64,000 bases of DNA from positions 3,899,761 through 3,963,760 of the forward strand of contig NZ_CP013141.1 in NCBI RefSeq assembly GCF_001442535.1, in the 5' to 3' direction. The notes beneath the pieces are model-generated. The model did no database searches. It worked only from the letters and a program-made list of their open reading frames with translations, and was not told the origin of the DNA. Within the stretch, counting starts at the first letter, position 1. Each line of letters begins with the position of its first letter. This DNA comes from Lysobacter antibioticus. GTDB taxonomy: Bacteria > Pseudomonadota > Gammaproteobacteria > Xanthomonadales > Xanthomonadaceae. A program made the translations under genes and the position numbers. This document shows positions 22,818-31,577 of the stretch, piece by piece.

Positions 22818-23035
22818 GTAGAAGCGGCGTGAGCCGCGACCTCGGGACGCGCAGCGATTGCATCGCCGTGGCCACCCATCGAAGCCGAGTGCTGTCGCAG
22901 GGGTAGGAGCGGCGCAAGCCGCGACCACGGGACGCGCAGCAGTTGCATCGCTGTGGTTATCCATCGAAGCCGCGTGCTTTCGCGAAGGGTAGGAGCGGCG
23001 TCCTACTGGATTTCCTTCGGTCACAAGCCGCGACC
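22818..23035 (+). repeat. Cluster of three REP hairpins, the third carrying the 23-bp insert
   Basis: Copies of GGAGCGGCGYRAGCCGCGACC lie at about 22818-22841, 22902-22927 and 22990-23035. Each folds as GCGGC-loop-GCCGC. In the third, 23 bp (23001-23023, containing CTGGATTTCCTTCGGTCA) interrupt the loop between GGAGCGGCG and CAAGCCGCGACC. Confidence 0.85.
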
Positions 23036-23076
23036 GCGCTGTCATGGCCTTGCGGCGCAACGCTCAAGCAAGACCG

Positions 23077-23105
23077 AGATCTAGATCTAGATCTAGATCT
23101 AGATC
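23077..23105. repeat. Hexanucleotide array, unit GATCTA
   Basis: About five tandem GATCTA units directly before element A1. Other A copies have degenerate GATCAA/GATCAG runs at the same place. Confidence 0.9.
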
Positions 23106-23363
23106 AAACGCTAAAAGCTTCCGCCACTAAAGCGGCGGGTTACTTTCTTTTGTCATAAGCAACAAAAGTCCGTCTGGATTCCCTTCGGTCAAAGGTAACC
23201 AAAGCAAAATGCTTCTTTTTGAATCACGAGCCCGCACGAGCGATGCCGACGCGGGGATCTACATACGGGACATCCTTGTCCCGATGAAAAACGGCGCGCA
23301 TCCCTGCGCGCCGCCCTCCGGTTCTTCAATTGCCTTCGCTAGTGCCAGGCGACGCACAGCAAC
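23102..23363 (+). repeat. Palindromic element A, copy 1 (with 23-bp insert)
   Basis: The element runs from GATCAAACG to GCACAGCAAC. Hairpins in order: CCGCC/GGCGG; GGTTACTTTCTTTTGT with ACAAAAG..AGGTAACC; a CGGGACA/TGTCCCG stem with a TCCT loop; GGCGCGCA/TGCGCGCC with a TCCC loop; then CCCTCCGG. The second hairpin is interrupted by the insert at 23169-23191 (CTGGATTCCCTTCGGTCA core). The outer A/T arm of the third stem has decayed in this copy. Confidence 0.85.
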
Positions 23364-23449
23364 GGCAACGGCAACGGCAACAACAACTAGGCCGTTGCCA
23401 TTGCCATTGCCATTGCCATTGCCATTGCCATTGCCATTGCCATTGCCAT
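23360..23449. repeat. Hexanucleotide arrays between A1 and B1
   Basis: Short GGCAAC units (23360-23385) are followed by about nine CCATTG units (23394-23449). They sit between the inward-facing ends of elements A1 and B1. Confidence 0.9.
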
Positions 23450-23452
23450 GAT

Positions 23453-23680
23453 GAGCTTGGCGCAGCATCGGGCTCGCGAGAACACCTGGAGACCCGGAGG
23501 GCGGCGCACAGGACGTGCGCCGTTTTTCGATAGGACAAGGATGTCCTATCGAAAAATCCCGGCGCGGGCATCGCACTCGTGGCCTGTGCCCTTGCAAGGA
23601 GAGCCCTTTTCTTTGGTTACCTTTCTTTTGGGCTTAGCAAAAGAAAGTAACCCGGCCGCGTTAGCGGACGGAAGCTCTGC
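23453..23680 (-). repeat. Palindromic element B, copy 1
   Basis: A B-type element in reverse orientation. Its stems are GATAGGACA/TGTCCTATC (other B copies have GATAAGACA/TGTCTTATC, a compensatory pair change) and GGCGCAC/GTGCGCC with a GTCCT loop. The far end has a GGACGGAAGC block and the long AAAGAAAGTAACC-type hairpin. Confidence 0.85.
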
Positions 23681-23707
23681 ACTTGCTTGATGCTTCTCAA
23701 AGACCAA

Positions 23708-23948
23708 GATCAAACGCCTAAAGCTTCCGCCACTAAAGCGGCGGGTAACTTTCTTTTGTCTAAAGCAACAAAAGAAAGTCACCAAAGAAAAATGCTTTTG
23801 TTTTGAATCACAGGCCCGCACGAGCGATGCATACGCGGGGATTTTTCATACGGGACATCCCTGTCCCGATGAAAAACGGCGCGCATCCCTGCGCGCCGCC
23901 CTCCGGGTCTTCAACTGCCTTCGCGAGTGCGAGGCGACGCACAGCAAC
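23708..23948 (+). repeat. Palindromic element A, copy 2
   Basis: A complete A element without the 23-bp insert. TTTTTCAT-ACGGGACA pairs with TGTCCCG-ATGAAAAA, and GGCGCGCA with TGCGCGCC. It ends GCACAGCAAC. Confidence 0.85.
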
Positions 23949-24007
23949 GGCCAGGGCCAGGGCCAGGACCAGGACCAGGACAATGGCAATGGCAATGGCA
24001 ATGGCAA
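23949..24007. repeat. Hexanucleotide arrays after A2
   Basis: CCAGGG (2), CCAGGA (3) and CAATGG (about 5) follow one another, suggesting stepwise point change and expansion of one hexamer array. They end 58 bp before the stop of the MocR gene. Confidence 0.88.
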
Positions 24008-24064
24008 AAAGATGCACAAGCGACGGCGGAGACAACCGCATCGCCGAGCCAGGCAACCACTCCC

Positions 24065-25516
24065 CTACCCCACACTCCCCCAATCCATCTCGCCCAAACA
24101 CACCGCGAATACCCGCGCCGCTTCCTCGATCTCCGCCACCGACATCGCGCCGAAACCCAGCAACAGGCCGGCGCGGGCGGGCGGCTCGAAGTAGTACGGC
24201 AAGATCGAGTACAAACCGAGGCCTCGGCTCTGGGCGAAGGCGATGAAGGCCTCGCCCTGGGCGACGTTGCGGTCGCGCAGCCAGACCACCAGGTGCATGC
24301 CGGCATGGGAGTCGTCGATGTCGACGGCATCGCCGGCCAGGCGGCGCAGGGATCCCAGCAAGGCGTCGCGGCGTTGTTTCAGGGTCTTCGCGGTGCGGCG
24401 CAGGTGACGTTCGAAGCCGCCATCGGCGAGGAAGTGCGCGAGCGCGGCCTGTTCGATCGCCGGGGAACCGAAATCGTCGACCCACTTGGCGCTGATCAGG
24501 TCGTCGCGCAGACCCGGCGGGGCGACGATGTAGCCCAGGCGCAACGAAGGAAACAGCACTTTCGAGAAGGTGCCGGTGTAGATCACCCGACGGCTGTCGT
24601 CGAGGCCGCACAAGGCCGCATGCGGCTGGGCGTCGTAACGGAACTCGCCGTCGTAGTCGTCTTCGAAGATCCAGCAATCGTGGCGGCAGGCGTAGTCGAG
24701 CAAGGCGCGACGGCGCGCCAGCGACATCAGGGCGCCGGTGGGGAACTGGTGCGAAGGCGTCACGCAGATCAGCCGCGGCGGCCGTTCCGGCAGGAGATCG
24801 GTGCACAGGCCCTCGCCGTCCACCGGCACCGGCAGCAGGCGTGCGCCGTGGATCTGCAGGGCTTCGCGCACGGCGAAGTACTGCGGCTCTTCGATCACCA
24901 CCTCGTCGCCTTCGTCTAGCACCACGCGCGCGGTCAGGCTGACCGCTTGCTGGGTGCCGGTGACGATCACGATGTCCTCAGGCCGTGCATGCACGCCGCG
25001 GCGCAGGGACAGGTATTCGCAGACCGCCACGCGCAAGGCCGGCAGGCCCTGTGCGGTCGGGTAATGGGGCTGGGTATAGACCGCCGCATGCGACAGCGCC
25101 CGCGCCCAGGCCGAGGTCAGCAGCGGATTGGTGAACGGCACGCCGTACTGGAAGCTGTGCAAGGCACCGGGCACGCGCCGGCCCGGCATGTGGGCGTGGT
25201 CGTGATAACGGCGCAGGCGCCGGGCATAGGCGCTTTGCGGCGCCACCCGCTGCGGCGGCTCGGAACGCGGCTGCACCGGCGCGCCGGGCATGGCGACATA
25301 GCTGCCGGAGCCGACCCGCGCTTGCATGAAGCCTTCGGCGCGCAATTGCTCGTAGGCGGCCAGCACGGTGTTGCGCGACACCCCCAACTGCTGGGCCAGC
25401 AGCCGGGTCGGTGGAAAACGCAGCCCGGACGGCAGCCGCCCGGTCATCACCGCGTCCTTGAGCGACCGAACCAATTGCCCGTGCAACGGTCCTCGGCCAT
25501 CGAGCGGCAGGTACAT
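24065..25516 (-). CDS. MocR-type transcriptional regulator (GntR DNA-binding plus aminotransferase domain)
   Basis: A 483-residue PLP-dependent regulator. Residues 1-75 are a GntR winged helix (FPPTRLLAQQLGVSRNTVLAAYEQLRAEGF). From about 110 on it is a fold-type I aminotransferase domain, with CVTPSHQFPTGALMS and the PLP-lysine segment YTGTFSKVLFPSLRLGYIV. MocR proteins such as GabR and PdxR sense an amine or vitamin B6 and usually bind direct repeats near their own divergent promoter. Three ATTGGCYCC(C/T) direct repeats lie between it and the divergent AraC gene. The ATG at 25516 follows GGAG by seven bases; a TTG start 19 codons upstream is less likely. Confidence 0.92.
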   Translation of the reverse strand: MYLPLDGRGPLHGQLVRSLKDAVMTGRLPSGLRFPPTRLLAQQLGVSRNTVLAAYEQLRAEGFMQARVGSGSYVAMPGAPVQPRSEPPQRVAPQSAYARRLRRYHDHAHMPGRRVPGALHSFQYGVPFTNPLLTSAWARALSHAAVYTQPHYPTAQGLPALRVAVCEYLSLRRGVHARPEDIVIVTGTQQAVSLTARVVLDEGDEVVIEEPQYFAVREALQIHGARLLPVPVDGEGLCTDLLPERPPRLICVTPSHQFPTGALMSLARRRALLDYACRHDCWIFEDDYDGEFRYDAQPHAALCGLDDSRRVIYTGTFSKVLFPSLRLGYIVAPPGLRDDLISAKWVDDFGSPAIEQAALAHFLADGGFERHLRRTAKTLKQRRDALLGSLRRLAGDAVDIDDSHAGMHLVVWLRDRNVAQGEAFIAFAQSRGLGLYSILPYYFEPPARAGLLLGFGAMSVAEIEEAARVFAVCLGEMDWGSVG

Positions 25517-25528
25517 TCGCGGCTCCGG

Positions 25529-25722
25529 ATTGGCCCCCTCGGGCCGCCTGTGCCATCGATATTGCCAAGCCAATGGGCGAGTTGCGAGGGCCGATCAGCG
25601 ACTTGGTCCAAGTCGGCACATGCGCATGACAAGCGGGGCGCAACGTGTTTCGTGACCGCTGTCGCGCTCACAAGCGGCCGAGGCCGATTGGCTCCCTCGA
25701 GGCCGGGATTATTGGCCCTCCA
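25529..25722. promoter_or_regulatory. Direct repeats ATTGGC in the MocR-AraC divergent region
   Basis: ATTGGCCCCCTC (25529), ATTGGCTCCCTC (25687) and ATTGGCCCTCCA (25711) lie in the same orientation; the last two start 24 bp apart. Spaced direct repeats are the usual target of MocR-family regulators. Assignment to the MocR protein here is inference. Confidence 0.4.
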
Positions 25723-25799
25723 GATGACGGCCCAGGATGGCTAGCTTAGGAGCCAACGAACGTGGCGCCTGCCCGCCACGCCTCCCGGACGAGGGTCGC

Positions 25800-26699
25800 A
25801 TGAACTTGCAACATCACCGGATTCATTTCGCCGAGCATCTCGATCTTTCGCAGTCGGCCGCACGGCCGACCCTGCACCTGGTCCGGGCCTCCGGACGCGC
25901 CGTCCAGCTCGACCTGCCGGCCGGCTGGCTGTCGCTGTGGCTGCCGCTGCGCGGACCGCTGCGCCTGGAAGCCGCCGACAGCATGTGGGAGCTGGAGCCC
26001 GGCCACCTGCAGATCTGGCGCGACGGCCGTCTGCGCACCAGCGCGCGCCTGCCGTGCTGGTGGCTGTGCCTGTGCGGCCCGGACACCGCCTGGCGCGGCT
26101 ATCTGCAGACCAGCGCCGACAATACCAGCGAGGAACTGTTCCCCTGGGAAGGCCCGGCGCCGCGCGATGCGCAACGGTTGATGGTGCGACTGGCGCGGCT
26201 GGCCGCTCAACCGACCGCACTGGGCGCGCTGGGCGACAACGGCGACGCCCTGTTGCGGACTCTGTGCGCCTTGTTGATCGATCAGCAACGCGATCTGCAG
26301 ACACGGTTGCCGCGTTGCAGCGGCCGCACCCAGCGTCGACGCCAGCAGACCTTGCTGAGACTGTTGCGCGTGCAGCATTTGATTCGCCGCCATCCGGAGA
26401 TCCGCCTCGACCTCAACCGGCTTGCGCGCAGCGCCAACTACTCGCCCTGCCACTTGATCCGGATCTACCGCGAGGTGTTCGACGAGACGCCGACCGAATT
26501 CGCCTCGCGCCTGCGTTCGGATCGCGCCTGGCGCATGGTCCGCGAAACCCGCATGCCGGTGTGCGAGATCACCGAGGCCCTGGGTTTCGAGAGCCAGAGC
26601 GCGTTCTGCCGCGCGTTCAAGAATTCGTTCGGCCTCACCGCAACTCAGGCACGGCGCCTCGACCGGCAGCTCGTGCGCGCGGCCACCTGCGCCGCCTGA
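25800..26699 (+). CDS. AraC-family transcriptional regulator
   Basis: A 299-residue regulator. The N-terminal 190 residues resemble a cupin-type sensing domain rich in Trp and Leu. The last 100 residues carry two helix-turn-helix motifs (LDLNRLARSANYSPCHLIRIYRE and VCEITEALGFESQSAFCRAF), the AraC/XylS signature. The start ATG at 25800 has GAGGG five bases before it. It is transcribed away from the MocR gene and 107 bp ahead of a membrane-protein/cytochrome P460 pair that it may control; that link is positional only. Confidence 0.9.
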   Translation: MNLQHHRIHFAEHLDLSQSAARPTLHLVRASGRAVQLDLPAGWLSLWLPLRGPLRLEAADSMWELEPGHLQIWRDGRLRTSARLPCWWLCLCGPDTAWRGYLQTSADNTSEELFPWEGPAPRDAQRLMVRLARLAAQPTALGALGDNGDALLRTLCALLIDQQRDLQTRLPRCSGRTQRRRQQTLLRLLRVQHLIRRHPEIRLDLNRLARSANYSPCHLIRIYREVFDETPTEFASRLRSDRAWRMVRETRMPVCEITEALGFESQSAFCRAFKNSFGLTATQARRLDRQLVRAATCAA

Positions 26700-26806
26700 A
26701 ACGCGCCACGCGGCGCAGCGGCTTCGATGTTGCACCGCACCTCTCGCTACGCTTCACCGCACCGCTTCGCTGCACTTCCTCGCGGCTCTTCTCCAGGACC
26801 TCTGCA

Positions 26807-27313
26807 ATGACCTATGCCAACCGCAGTGCGCGATCGCTGCCGCTATGGACCGTGATCGGCGGCCTGATCGCAGCGACGCTCGATATCGCCTACGCCATCA
26901 GCTATTGGGGCATCACCGCCGGCGTGCCGGCGCAACGCATCCTGCACAGCGTTGCGTCCGGCCTGATCGGGCGCGAAGCGGCGCTGGCCGGCGGCGCTTC
27001 GACCGCCGCGCTCGGGCTCGCCCTGCACTATCTGATCGCCCTGATCATGGCCGCGGTCTACGCCTATGCGGCGACCAAGTTGACCTGGATGCTGCGGCGG
27101 CCGTGGTTGTCGGCGACCCTTTACGGCCTGTGGCTGTTCGTGGCGATGAATTTCATCGTCGTGCCGCTGTCGCGCGCCGGTGGCGGCGGCATTCCGAAGG
27201 ACGTGCTGTGGATCGTGCTGAGCATCCTGGTGCACGTCTGCTTCGTGGCCTGGCCGATCGCCTGGTGCGTGGGCCATGCCTTGCGACCCGGCGGCACCGC
27301 ACGTGGCCGCTGA
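26807..27313 (+). CDS. Conserved membrane protein of unknown function
   Basis: A 168-residue protein with four probable membrane helices (near 15-35, 60-85, 95-115 and 130-155). The family was not recognised with certainty. AGGA lies nine bases before the ATG at 26807. Its 3' end overlaps the cytochrome P460 gene, so the two are probably co-translated. Confidence 0.75.
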   Translation: MTYANRSARSLPLWTVIGGLIAATLDIAYAISYWGITAGVPAQRILHSVASGLIGREAALAGGASTAALGLALHYLIALIMAAVYAYAATKLTWMLRRPWLSATLYGLWLFVAMNFIVVPLSRAGGGGIPKDVLWIVLSILVHVCFVAWPIAWCVGHALRPGGTARGR

Positions 27314-27908
27314 AGCCTGGCGTCCGAACCTCGCGGCACTCTCGATCGCCGCCGTCGCGTTGGTCGTGGCGAGCGGCGTGCTGGCCGCCGGCGGATTCGC
27401 CGAGACCGGCCCGCGCAATGCCGCCAAAGCCGCGACGGCGACAGCGGCTTCCGACACGCAGACGCTGCTCTTTCCGGTGGGCTACTCGCGCTGGACCCAC
27501 ATCAAGAGCGGCCTGATCAACCCCGGCCATGCCGCCTACGCACGTTTCGGCGGGCTGCACCACATCTACGCCAACGCTACTGCGCTCGAGGGCTACCGCA
27601 GTGGGCGTTTTCCCGATGGTTCGGTGCTGGTCTACGACTTGTTCGAGGCCACCGACAAAGGCGATGCCACCATCGACCAGGGACCGCGCCGGCACATCGA
27701 CGTGATGGTCAAGGACGACACGCGCTTCGCCGCAACCGGCGGCTGGGGCTACGCCGAATTCGCCGCCGGCGAGCGTCAAGACCGACTGCGCCCAGTCCAA
27801 CGCGACGGCTGCGCCGCCTGCCATGCCAGCCAGAAGCAGAACGACCAGGTGTTCAGCCGCTGGCGCGAGGATTCGGGGCTGGAGCCTGCGCCGGCGCAGC
27901 AAGACTGA
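27276..27908 (+). CDS. Cytochrome P460 family protein
   Basis: A 210-residue exported protein. An N-terminal hydrophobic segment (signal or anchor, about residues 20-40) is followed by the P460 domain: SRWTHIKSGLINPGH, HHIYANATALEGYRSGRFPDGS, GGWGYAEF. The c-type heme motif CAACH lies near residue 185. P460 cytochromes are periplasmic heme proteins that oxidise hydroxylamine or bind NO-type ligands. The ATG at 27276 overlaps the upstream gene by 38 bp; a GTG at 27303 would shorten the overlap to 11 bp. A repeat-filled gap follows. Confidence 0.9.
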   Translation: MPCDPAAPHVAAEAWRPNLAALSIAAVALVVASGVLAAGGFAETGPRNAAKAATATAASDTQTLLFPVGYSRWTHIKSGLINPGHAAYARFGGLHHIYANATALEGYRSGRFPDGSVLVYDLFEATDKGDATIDQGPRRHIDVMVKDDTRFAATGGWGYAEFAAGERQDRLRPVQRDGCAACHASQKQNDQVFSRWREDSGLEPAPAQQD

Positions 27909-27990
27909 CAGAGGTGCCCTGGATTCGCTGCGCACATCGAAACCGGCTGCCGCGCAGTTCAACCCTGTGCTGCCTGCCACCCTCCGTTGG

Positions 27991-28043
27991 CGCTAAAGAA
28001 AGTAACCCACCATTTTAGTGGCGGAAGCTTTTGGCGTTTGATC
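27991..28043 (-). repeat. Fragment of a palindromic element A
   Basis: Only the AAAGAAAGTAACCC, CCATTTTAGTGG and GGAAGCTTTTGGCGTTTGATC portion of an A element is present, directly before a complete B element. Confidence 0.7.
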
Positions 28044-28070
28044 TTGCTTCTCTAGAAGCTTCAGGCAAGA

Positions 28071-28326
28071 GCAAAGCTTCCGTCCGCTGACGCGGCCGGG
28101 TTACTTTCTTTTGCTGGCCCAAAAGTCCGTCTGGATTCCCTTCGGTCAAAGCTAACCAAAGAAAAGGCCTTCCTTGACGAAGCCCCCCTGCGAGCACGCA
28201 GCTGGCGCCGGGATTTTCCGATAAGACGTCCCTGTCTTATCGGAAAACGGCACACGTCCTGTGCGCCGCCCTCCGGGTCTCCAGGCATTCTCGCGAGTTC
28301 GTCGCTGCGCCAAGCTCTTCACGGCA
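28071..28326 (+). repeat. Palindromic element B, copy 2 (with 23-bp insert)
   Basis: A B element from CAAAGCTTCCGTCCGC onward, with stems GATAAGACG/TGTCTTATC and GGCACAC/GTGCGCC (each with one non-Watson-Crick pair). The insert lies at 28126-28148, between GGCCCAAAAG and AAGCTAACC. Copy B3 at 33911 has the same flanks without the insert. Confidence 0.85.
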
Positions 28327-28352
28327 ACAGCAACAGCAACAGCAACAGCAAC
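28325..28352. repeat. Hexanucleotide array, unit CAACAG
   Basis: About 4.5 tandem CAACAG units at the end of element B2. Confidence 0.9.
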
Positions 28353-28403
28353 GCTATTGAGACATAGGCGCCTATCCCGGCCAACGATGGCCGCTAAACG
28401 AAT

Positions 28404-28431
28404 GCGGTCGCGGCTCGCGCCGCTCCTACCC
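28404..28431 (-). repeat. REP hairpin
   Basis: GGTCGCGGCTCGCGCCGCTCC in minus orientation, between the array after B2 and element A3. Confidence 0.85.
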
Positions 28432-28621
28432 CGAAGCCGCACTGCTGTTATCGTTGCTGTGCGCCGTTTCGTACTAGCGAAGGCAATCGAAGACCCGGAG
28501 GGCGGCGCGCAGGGATGCGCGCCGTTTTTCATCGGGACAGGGATGTCCCGTATGAAAAATCACCGCGCATGCACCGCTCGTGCGGGCCTGTGATTCAAAA
28601 CAAAAGCATTTTTCTTTGGTT

Positions 28622-29760
28622 TGCACTGTCAACGTCTAAGTGCAGCAAACGAGTCGAAAACACTCTGACGAACCTTCGCGGCTAACTCAGGCATGCCCAG
28701 CTCACGCAAGAACACCACCGCCGGGAATTGATAGCCCAACGACGCCCGTGGCCGCGTGTTGAACTCATGAGCGATTCGATCCAATTGCCGTTGCGTGTAG
28801 CCCGACAGATCGGTGCCCTTCGGAAAATATTGCCGGAGCAGACCGTTGGTGTTCTCGCAGATGCCGCGCTGCCAAGGACTGCTTGGGTCAGCGAAGTAGA
28901 CCGATACGTTGGTGCGCTGGGTCAATACCCGATGCAGCGCCATCTCCTTGCCCTGGTCGTAGGTCAGCGTCTGCCTCGCCGATAGCGGCAAACGACGCAG
29001 CACCCGGCTGAATCCCTCCAGCGCGTCAGCGGCCGTGCAACCACGCATCCGCGCCAGCACCGTGAACAGGGTCTTGCGGTCCACCAGCACGCCGATCGCC
29101 GAAGCGTTGCGTGCGCCGACCAGGAAATCGCCTTCCCAGTGGCCGGGCACCAGGCGTTCGGTGGCGGCGGGCGGACGCAGGTGAATACTCTGCACATCCA
29201 GCATCCGACCGCGCCGCTCCGGGCCCCGTGCGGACGAATGGCGGGCAGCGCGCTGCTGCTTCAGTAAACGAGTCAGCTCCCGCCGAATGGGGCCACGGGG
29301 CATGGCATAAATCGCCGTATAGATGGTCTCGTGCGACACCCGCCACTCCGGTCGGTCAGGATATTCTTCGCGCAGTCCCTGGCTGATCTGACGTGGCGAC
29401 CAATAACGTGCCAGTCGCCGCTGCACCTCCAGCCACAAGGCACTGTCGGCGCTCAGCTTGCGCTCGCGTCGCGCTCGACGGCGCAAGCGCCGCGCCCGTT
29501 CGCCAGCACGAACCGCATCATAGCCTCGCCGGGGTCGACCCAGCGCCGGGGTGGGCCCCGGCGTACGCACCCCATTGCGGGCCAATTCGCGCGACACGCT
29601 GCTATCGGCACGCCCCAACATTCGGGCGATAGCGCGGCCGCTATGGCCATGCTGCTTCATGGCCATGAGCACACCGCGTTCTTCGGCGCTGAAGTGGCTG
29701 TACTGGGTTCCCATGCGCTGACCTCAAGGGTGGGTGATGCGCTTGAGGTTAGACAGTGCA
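28622..29760 (-). mobile_element. IS30-family insertion sequence
   Basis: A 1139-bp element holding one transposase gene. The outermost 9 bp are a perfect inverted repeat (TGCACTGTC at the left end, its complement at the right), with partial matching further in. It is flanked by a 3-bp direct repeat GTT (28619-28621 and 29761-29763), as expected for IS30. The target is the palindromic repeat element A3. Confidence 0.93.
28629..29714 (-). CDS. IS30-family transposase
   Basis: A 361-residue DDE transposase. The N-terminal helix-turn-helix (SAEERGVLMAMKQHGHSGRA, then DSSVSRELARNG) and the catalytic segments HWEGDFLVGA (Asp), TYDQGKEMA (Asp) and the glutamate in RGICENTNGLLRQYFPKG are all present. 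The frame is intact from ATG 29714 to the stop just inside the left inverted repeat, so the copy may be active. Confidence 0.95.
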   Translation of the reverse strand: MGTQYSHFSAEERGVLMAMKQHGHSGRAIARMLGRADSSVSRELARNGVRTPGPTPALGRPRRGYDAVRAGERARRLRRRARRERKLSADSALWLEVQRRLARYWSPRQISQGLREEYPDRPEWRVSHETIYTAIYAMPRGPIRRELTRLLKQQRAARHSSARGPERRGRMLDVQSIHLRPPAATERLVPGHWEGDFLVGARNASAIGVLVDRKTLFTVLARMRGCTAADALEGFSRVLRRLPLSARQTLTYDQGKEMALHRVLTQRTNVSVYFADPSSPWQRGICENTNGLLRQYFPKGTDLSGYTQRQLDRIAHEFNTRPRASLGYQFPAVVFLRELGMPELAAKVRQSVFDSFAALRR

Positions 29761-29881
29761 GTTACTTTCTTTTGTTGCTTTAGACAAAAGAAAGTTACCC
29801 GCCGCTTTAGTGGCGGAAGCTCTTAGCGTTTGATTCTGATCCTGACCTTGCTTGAGCGATGCGTCGCGAAACCGAAACGGC

Positions 29882-30083
29882 GCGGTCGCGGCTTGCGCCG
29901 CTCCTACCCCTGCGACGCCACGCCGCTTCGATACATGGCACCAGCCTTGCTGCCTTCATGCGTCCCGCGGTCGCGACTTATGACCGAAGGAAATCCAGTA
30001 GGACGTCGCCCCTACATGAGGCCATGCGAAGCGACGAAGCGAGATTGCGAGTACCCGTCGCGGCTCCCGCCGCTCCTACCCTT
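29882..30083 (-). repeat. Cluster of three REP hairpins, one with the 23-bp insert
   Basis: REP copies in minus orientation lie at about 29882-29909, 29969-30014 and 30058-30083. The middle copy is interrupted at 29981-30003 by the 23-bp insert, read on the minus strand. No gene lies in 29764-30143. Confidence 0.8.
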
Positions 30084-30143
30084 GGCTCCAGCCGGAAACC
30101 GCGAGCGTCGTGCTGGGCCCCGACACTCCCCGAACCGGCGGGC

Positions 30144-31577
30144 TCAATGCCCGCCGTCGAGCGCCTTCAGCTCCGAGACCAGCGCGCTGGCCATTTCCGC
30201 ACCGTCGCCGTACAACATGCGGGTGTTGTCGGCGTAGAACAACGCGTTCTCGATGCCCGCAAAACCCGTACCCTTGCCTCGCTTGATCACGATGGTGTTC
30301 TTGGAATTGACCACGTCAAGAATCGGCATGCCGTAGATCGGCGAGGACGGGTCGGTCTTGGCGACCGGGTTGACCACGTCGTTGGCGCCGATCACCAGCG
30401 ATACGTCGGTGTTGGCGAACTCGGGGTTGATGTCGTCCATGTCGGCGATCATGTCGTAGGGCACGCCGGCTTCGGCAAGCAACACGTTCATATGGCCCGG
30501 CATGCGCCCGGCGACCGGGTGGATCGCGAATTTCACCTTGACCCCGCGCTCGGTCAGCTTCTGGGTCAGCTCCCAGATCTTGTGCTGCGCCTGCGCCACC
30601 GCCAGGCCATAGCCCGGCACGATCACCACGCGTTCGGCGAAGGCCATCATCGCGGCGACGTCGCCGGCTTCGATCGGCTTCTGGGTGCCGCTGATTTCCT
30701 GCGCCTGGCCACCGCCGCCGAAATTGGAGAACAGCACGCCGCTGATCGGGCGATTCATCGCCTTGGCCATCAGGCGCGTCAGCAGCATGCCGGCCGCGCC
30801 GACCATGGTGCCGGCGATGATCAGCGCTTCGTTGCCGAGCACATAGCCCTCGAAGGCCACGGCTAGGCCGGTGAAGGCGTTGTACAGCGAGATCACCACC
30901 GGCATGTCGGCGCCGCCGATCGGCAACGTCATCAGCACGCCGAGCAGCAAGGCCAGCACGAAGAAGGCGATGATCACCGGCACGTTGAGGGTCATGACCG
31001 CGGCGATGCCGAACACCACCATCGCCAACGCGATCAGCCCATTGAAAATCTGCTGGCCGGGGAACACCACACGCCGGTCCAGGCGCCCGTCGAGCTTGGC
31101 CCAGGCGATCACCGAACCCGACAGCGACACCGCGCCGATCGCCGCGCCGACCACCGCCAGCACCAGGGCGATGTTCGGCGTCTGCATGTCGATGACGCCG
31201 CGCTCGATCTGCGCCTGCAAGGGGTCGGCCGGCAGCCGCGCCGACAGGCGCAACAGCTCGACCGCGCCGATCGCCGCCGCCGAACCGCCGCCCATGCCGT
31301 TGTACAAGGCGACCATCTGCGGCATGTCGGTGATCGCGACCTTCTTGCCCGAGACCCAGGCCAGCGCCGTGCCGATGCCGACCGCCAGCAGGATCAGCCC
31401 CATGTTGTGCAGGTCGGGCTGGAAGAAGGTCGCCACGGTCGCGATGACCATGCCCGCACCGGCCCAGCGGATGCCGCTGCGCGCGGTGACCGGCGAGGCC
31501 ATGCGTTGCAGGCCCAGCAGGAACAGGGTTGCGGCAACCAGGTAACTGCACTTGACCAGGATCAGCATCAGGTTCAT
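30144..31577 (-). CDS. pntB: NAD(P) transhydrogenase subunit beta
   Basis: A 477-residue inner-membrane subunit. Nine or so hydrophobic helices in the first 280 residues form part of the proton channel. The C-terminal third is the NADP(H)-binding domain III (VPGYGLAVAQAQHKIWEL, IHPVAGRMPGHMNVLLAEAGVPYD, SLVIGANDVVNP). With PntAA and PntAB it couples hydride transfer between NADH and NADP+ to the proton gradient. pntAB lies 127 bp upstream on the same strand; pntAA is 2.7 kb further. Confidence 0.96.
   Translation of the reverse strand: MNLMLILVKCSYLVAATLFLLGLQRMASPVTARSGIRWAGAGMVIATVATFFQPDLHNMGLILLAVGIGTALAWVSGKKVAITDMPQMVALYNGMGGGSAAAIGAVELLRLSARLPADPLQAQIERGVIDMQTPNIALVLAVVGAAIGAVSLSGSVIAWAKLDGRLDRRVVFPGQQIFNGLIALAMVVFGIAAVMTLNVPVIIAFFVLALLLGVLMTLPIGGADMPVVISLYNAFTGLAVAFEGYVLGNEALIIAGTMVGAAGMLLTRLMAKAMNRPISGVLFSNFGGGGQAQEISGTQKPIEAGDVAAMMAFAERVVIVPGYGLAVAQAQHKIWELTQKLTERGVKVKFAIHPVAGRMPGHMNVLLAEAGVPYDMIADMDDINPEFANTDVSLVIGANDVVNPVAKTDPSSPIYGMPILDVVNSKNTIVIKRGKGTGFAGIENALFYADNTRMLYGDGAEMASALVSELKALDGGH

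Larger units (their letters stand above)
28453..29836 (-). repeat. Palindromic element A, copy 3, split by IS30
   Basis: The left part (28453-28621) carries the CGGGACA and GGCGCGC stems. The right part (29761-29836) carries the TTACTTTCTTTTGTTGC hairpin and the GCCGCTTTAGTGGCGG end. The two parts rejoin exactly to a complete element once the IS and one copy of GTT are removed. Confidence 0.85.
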
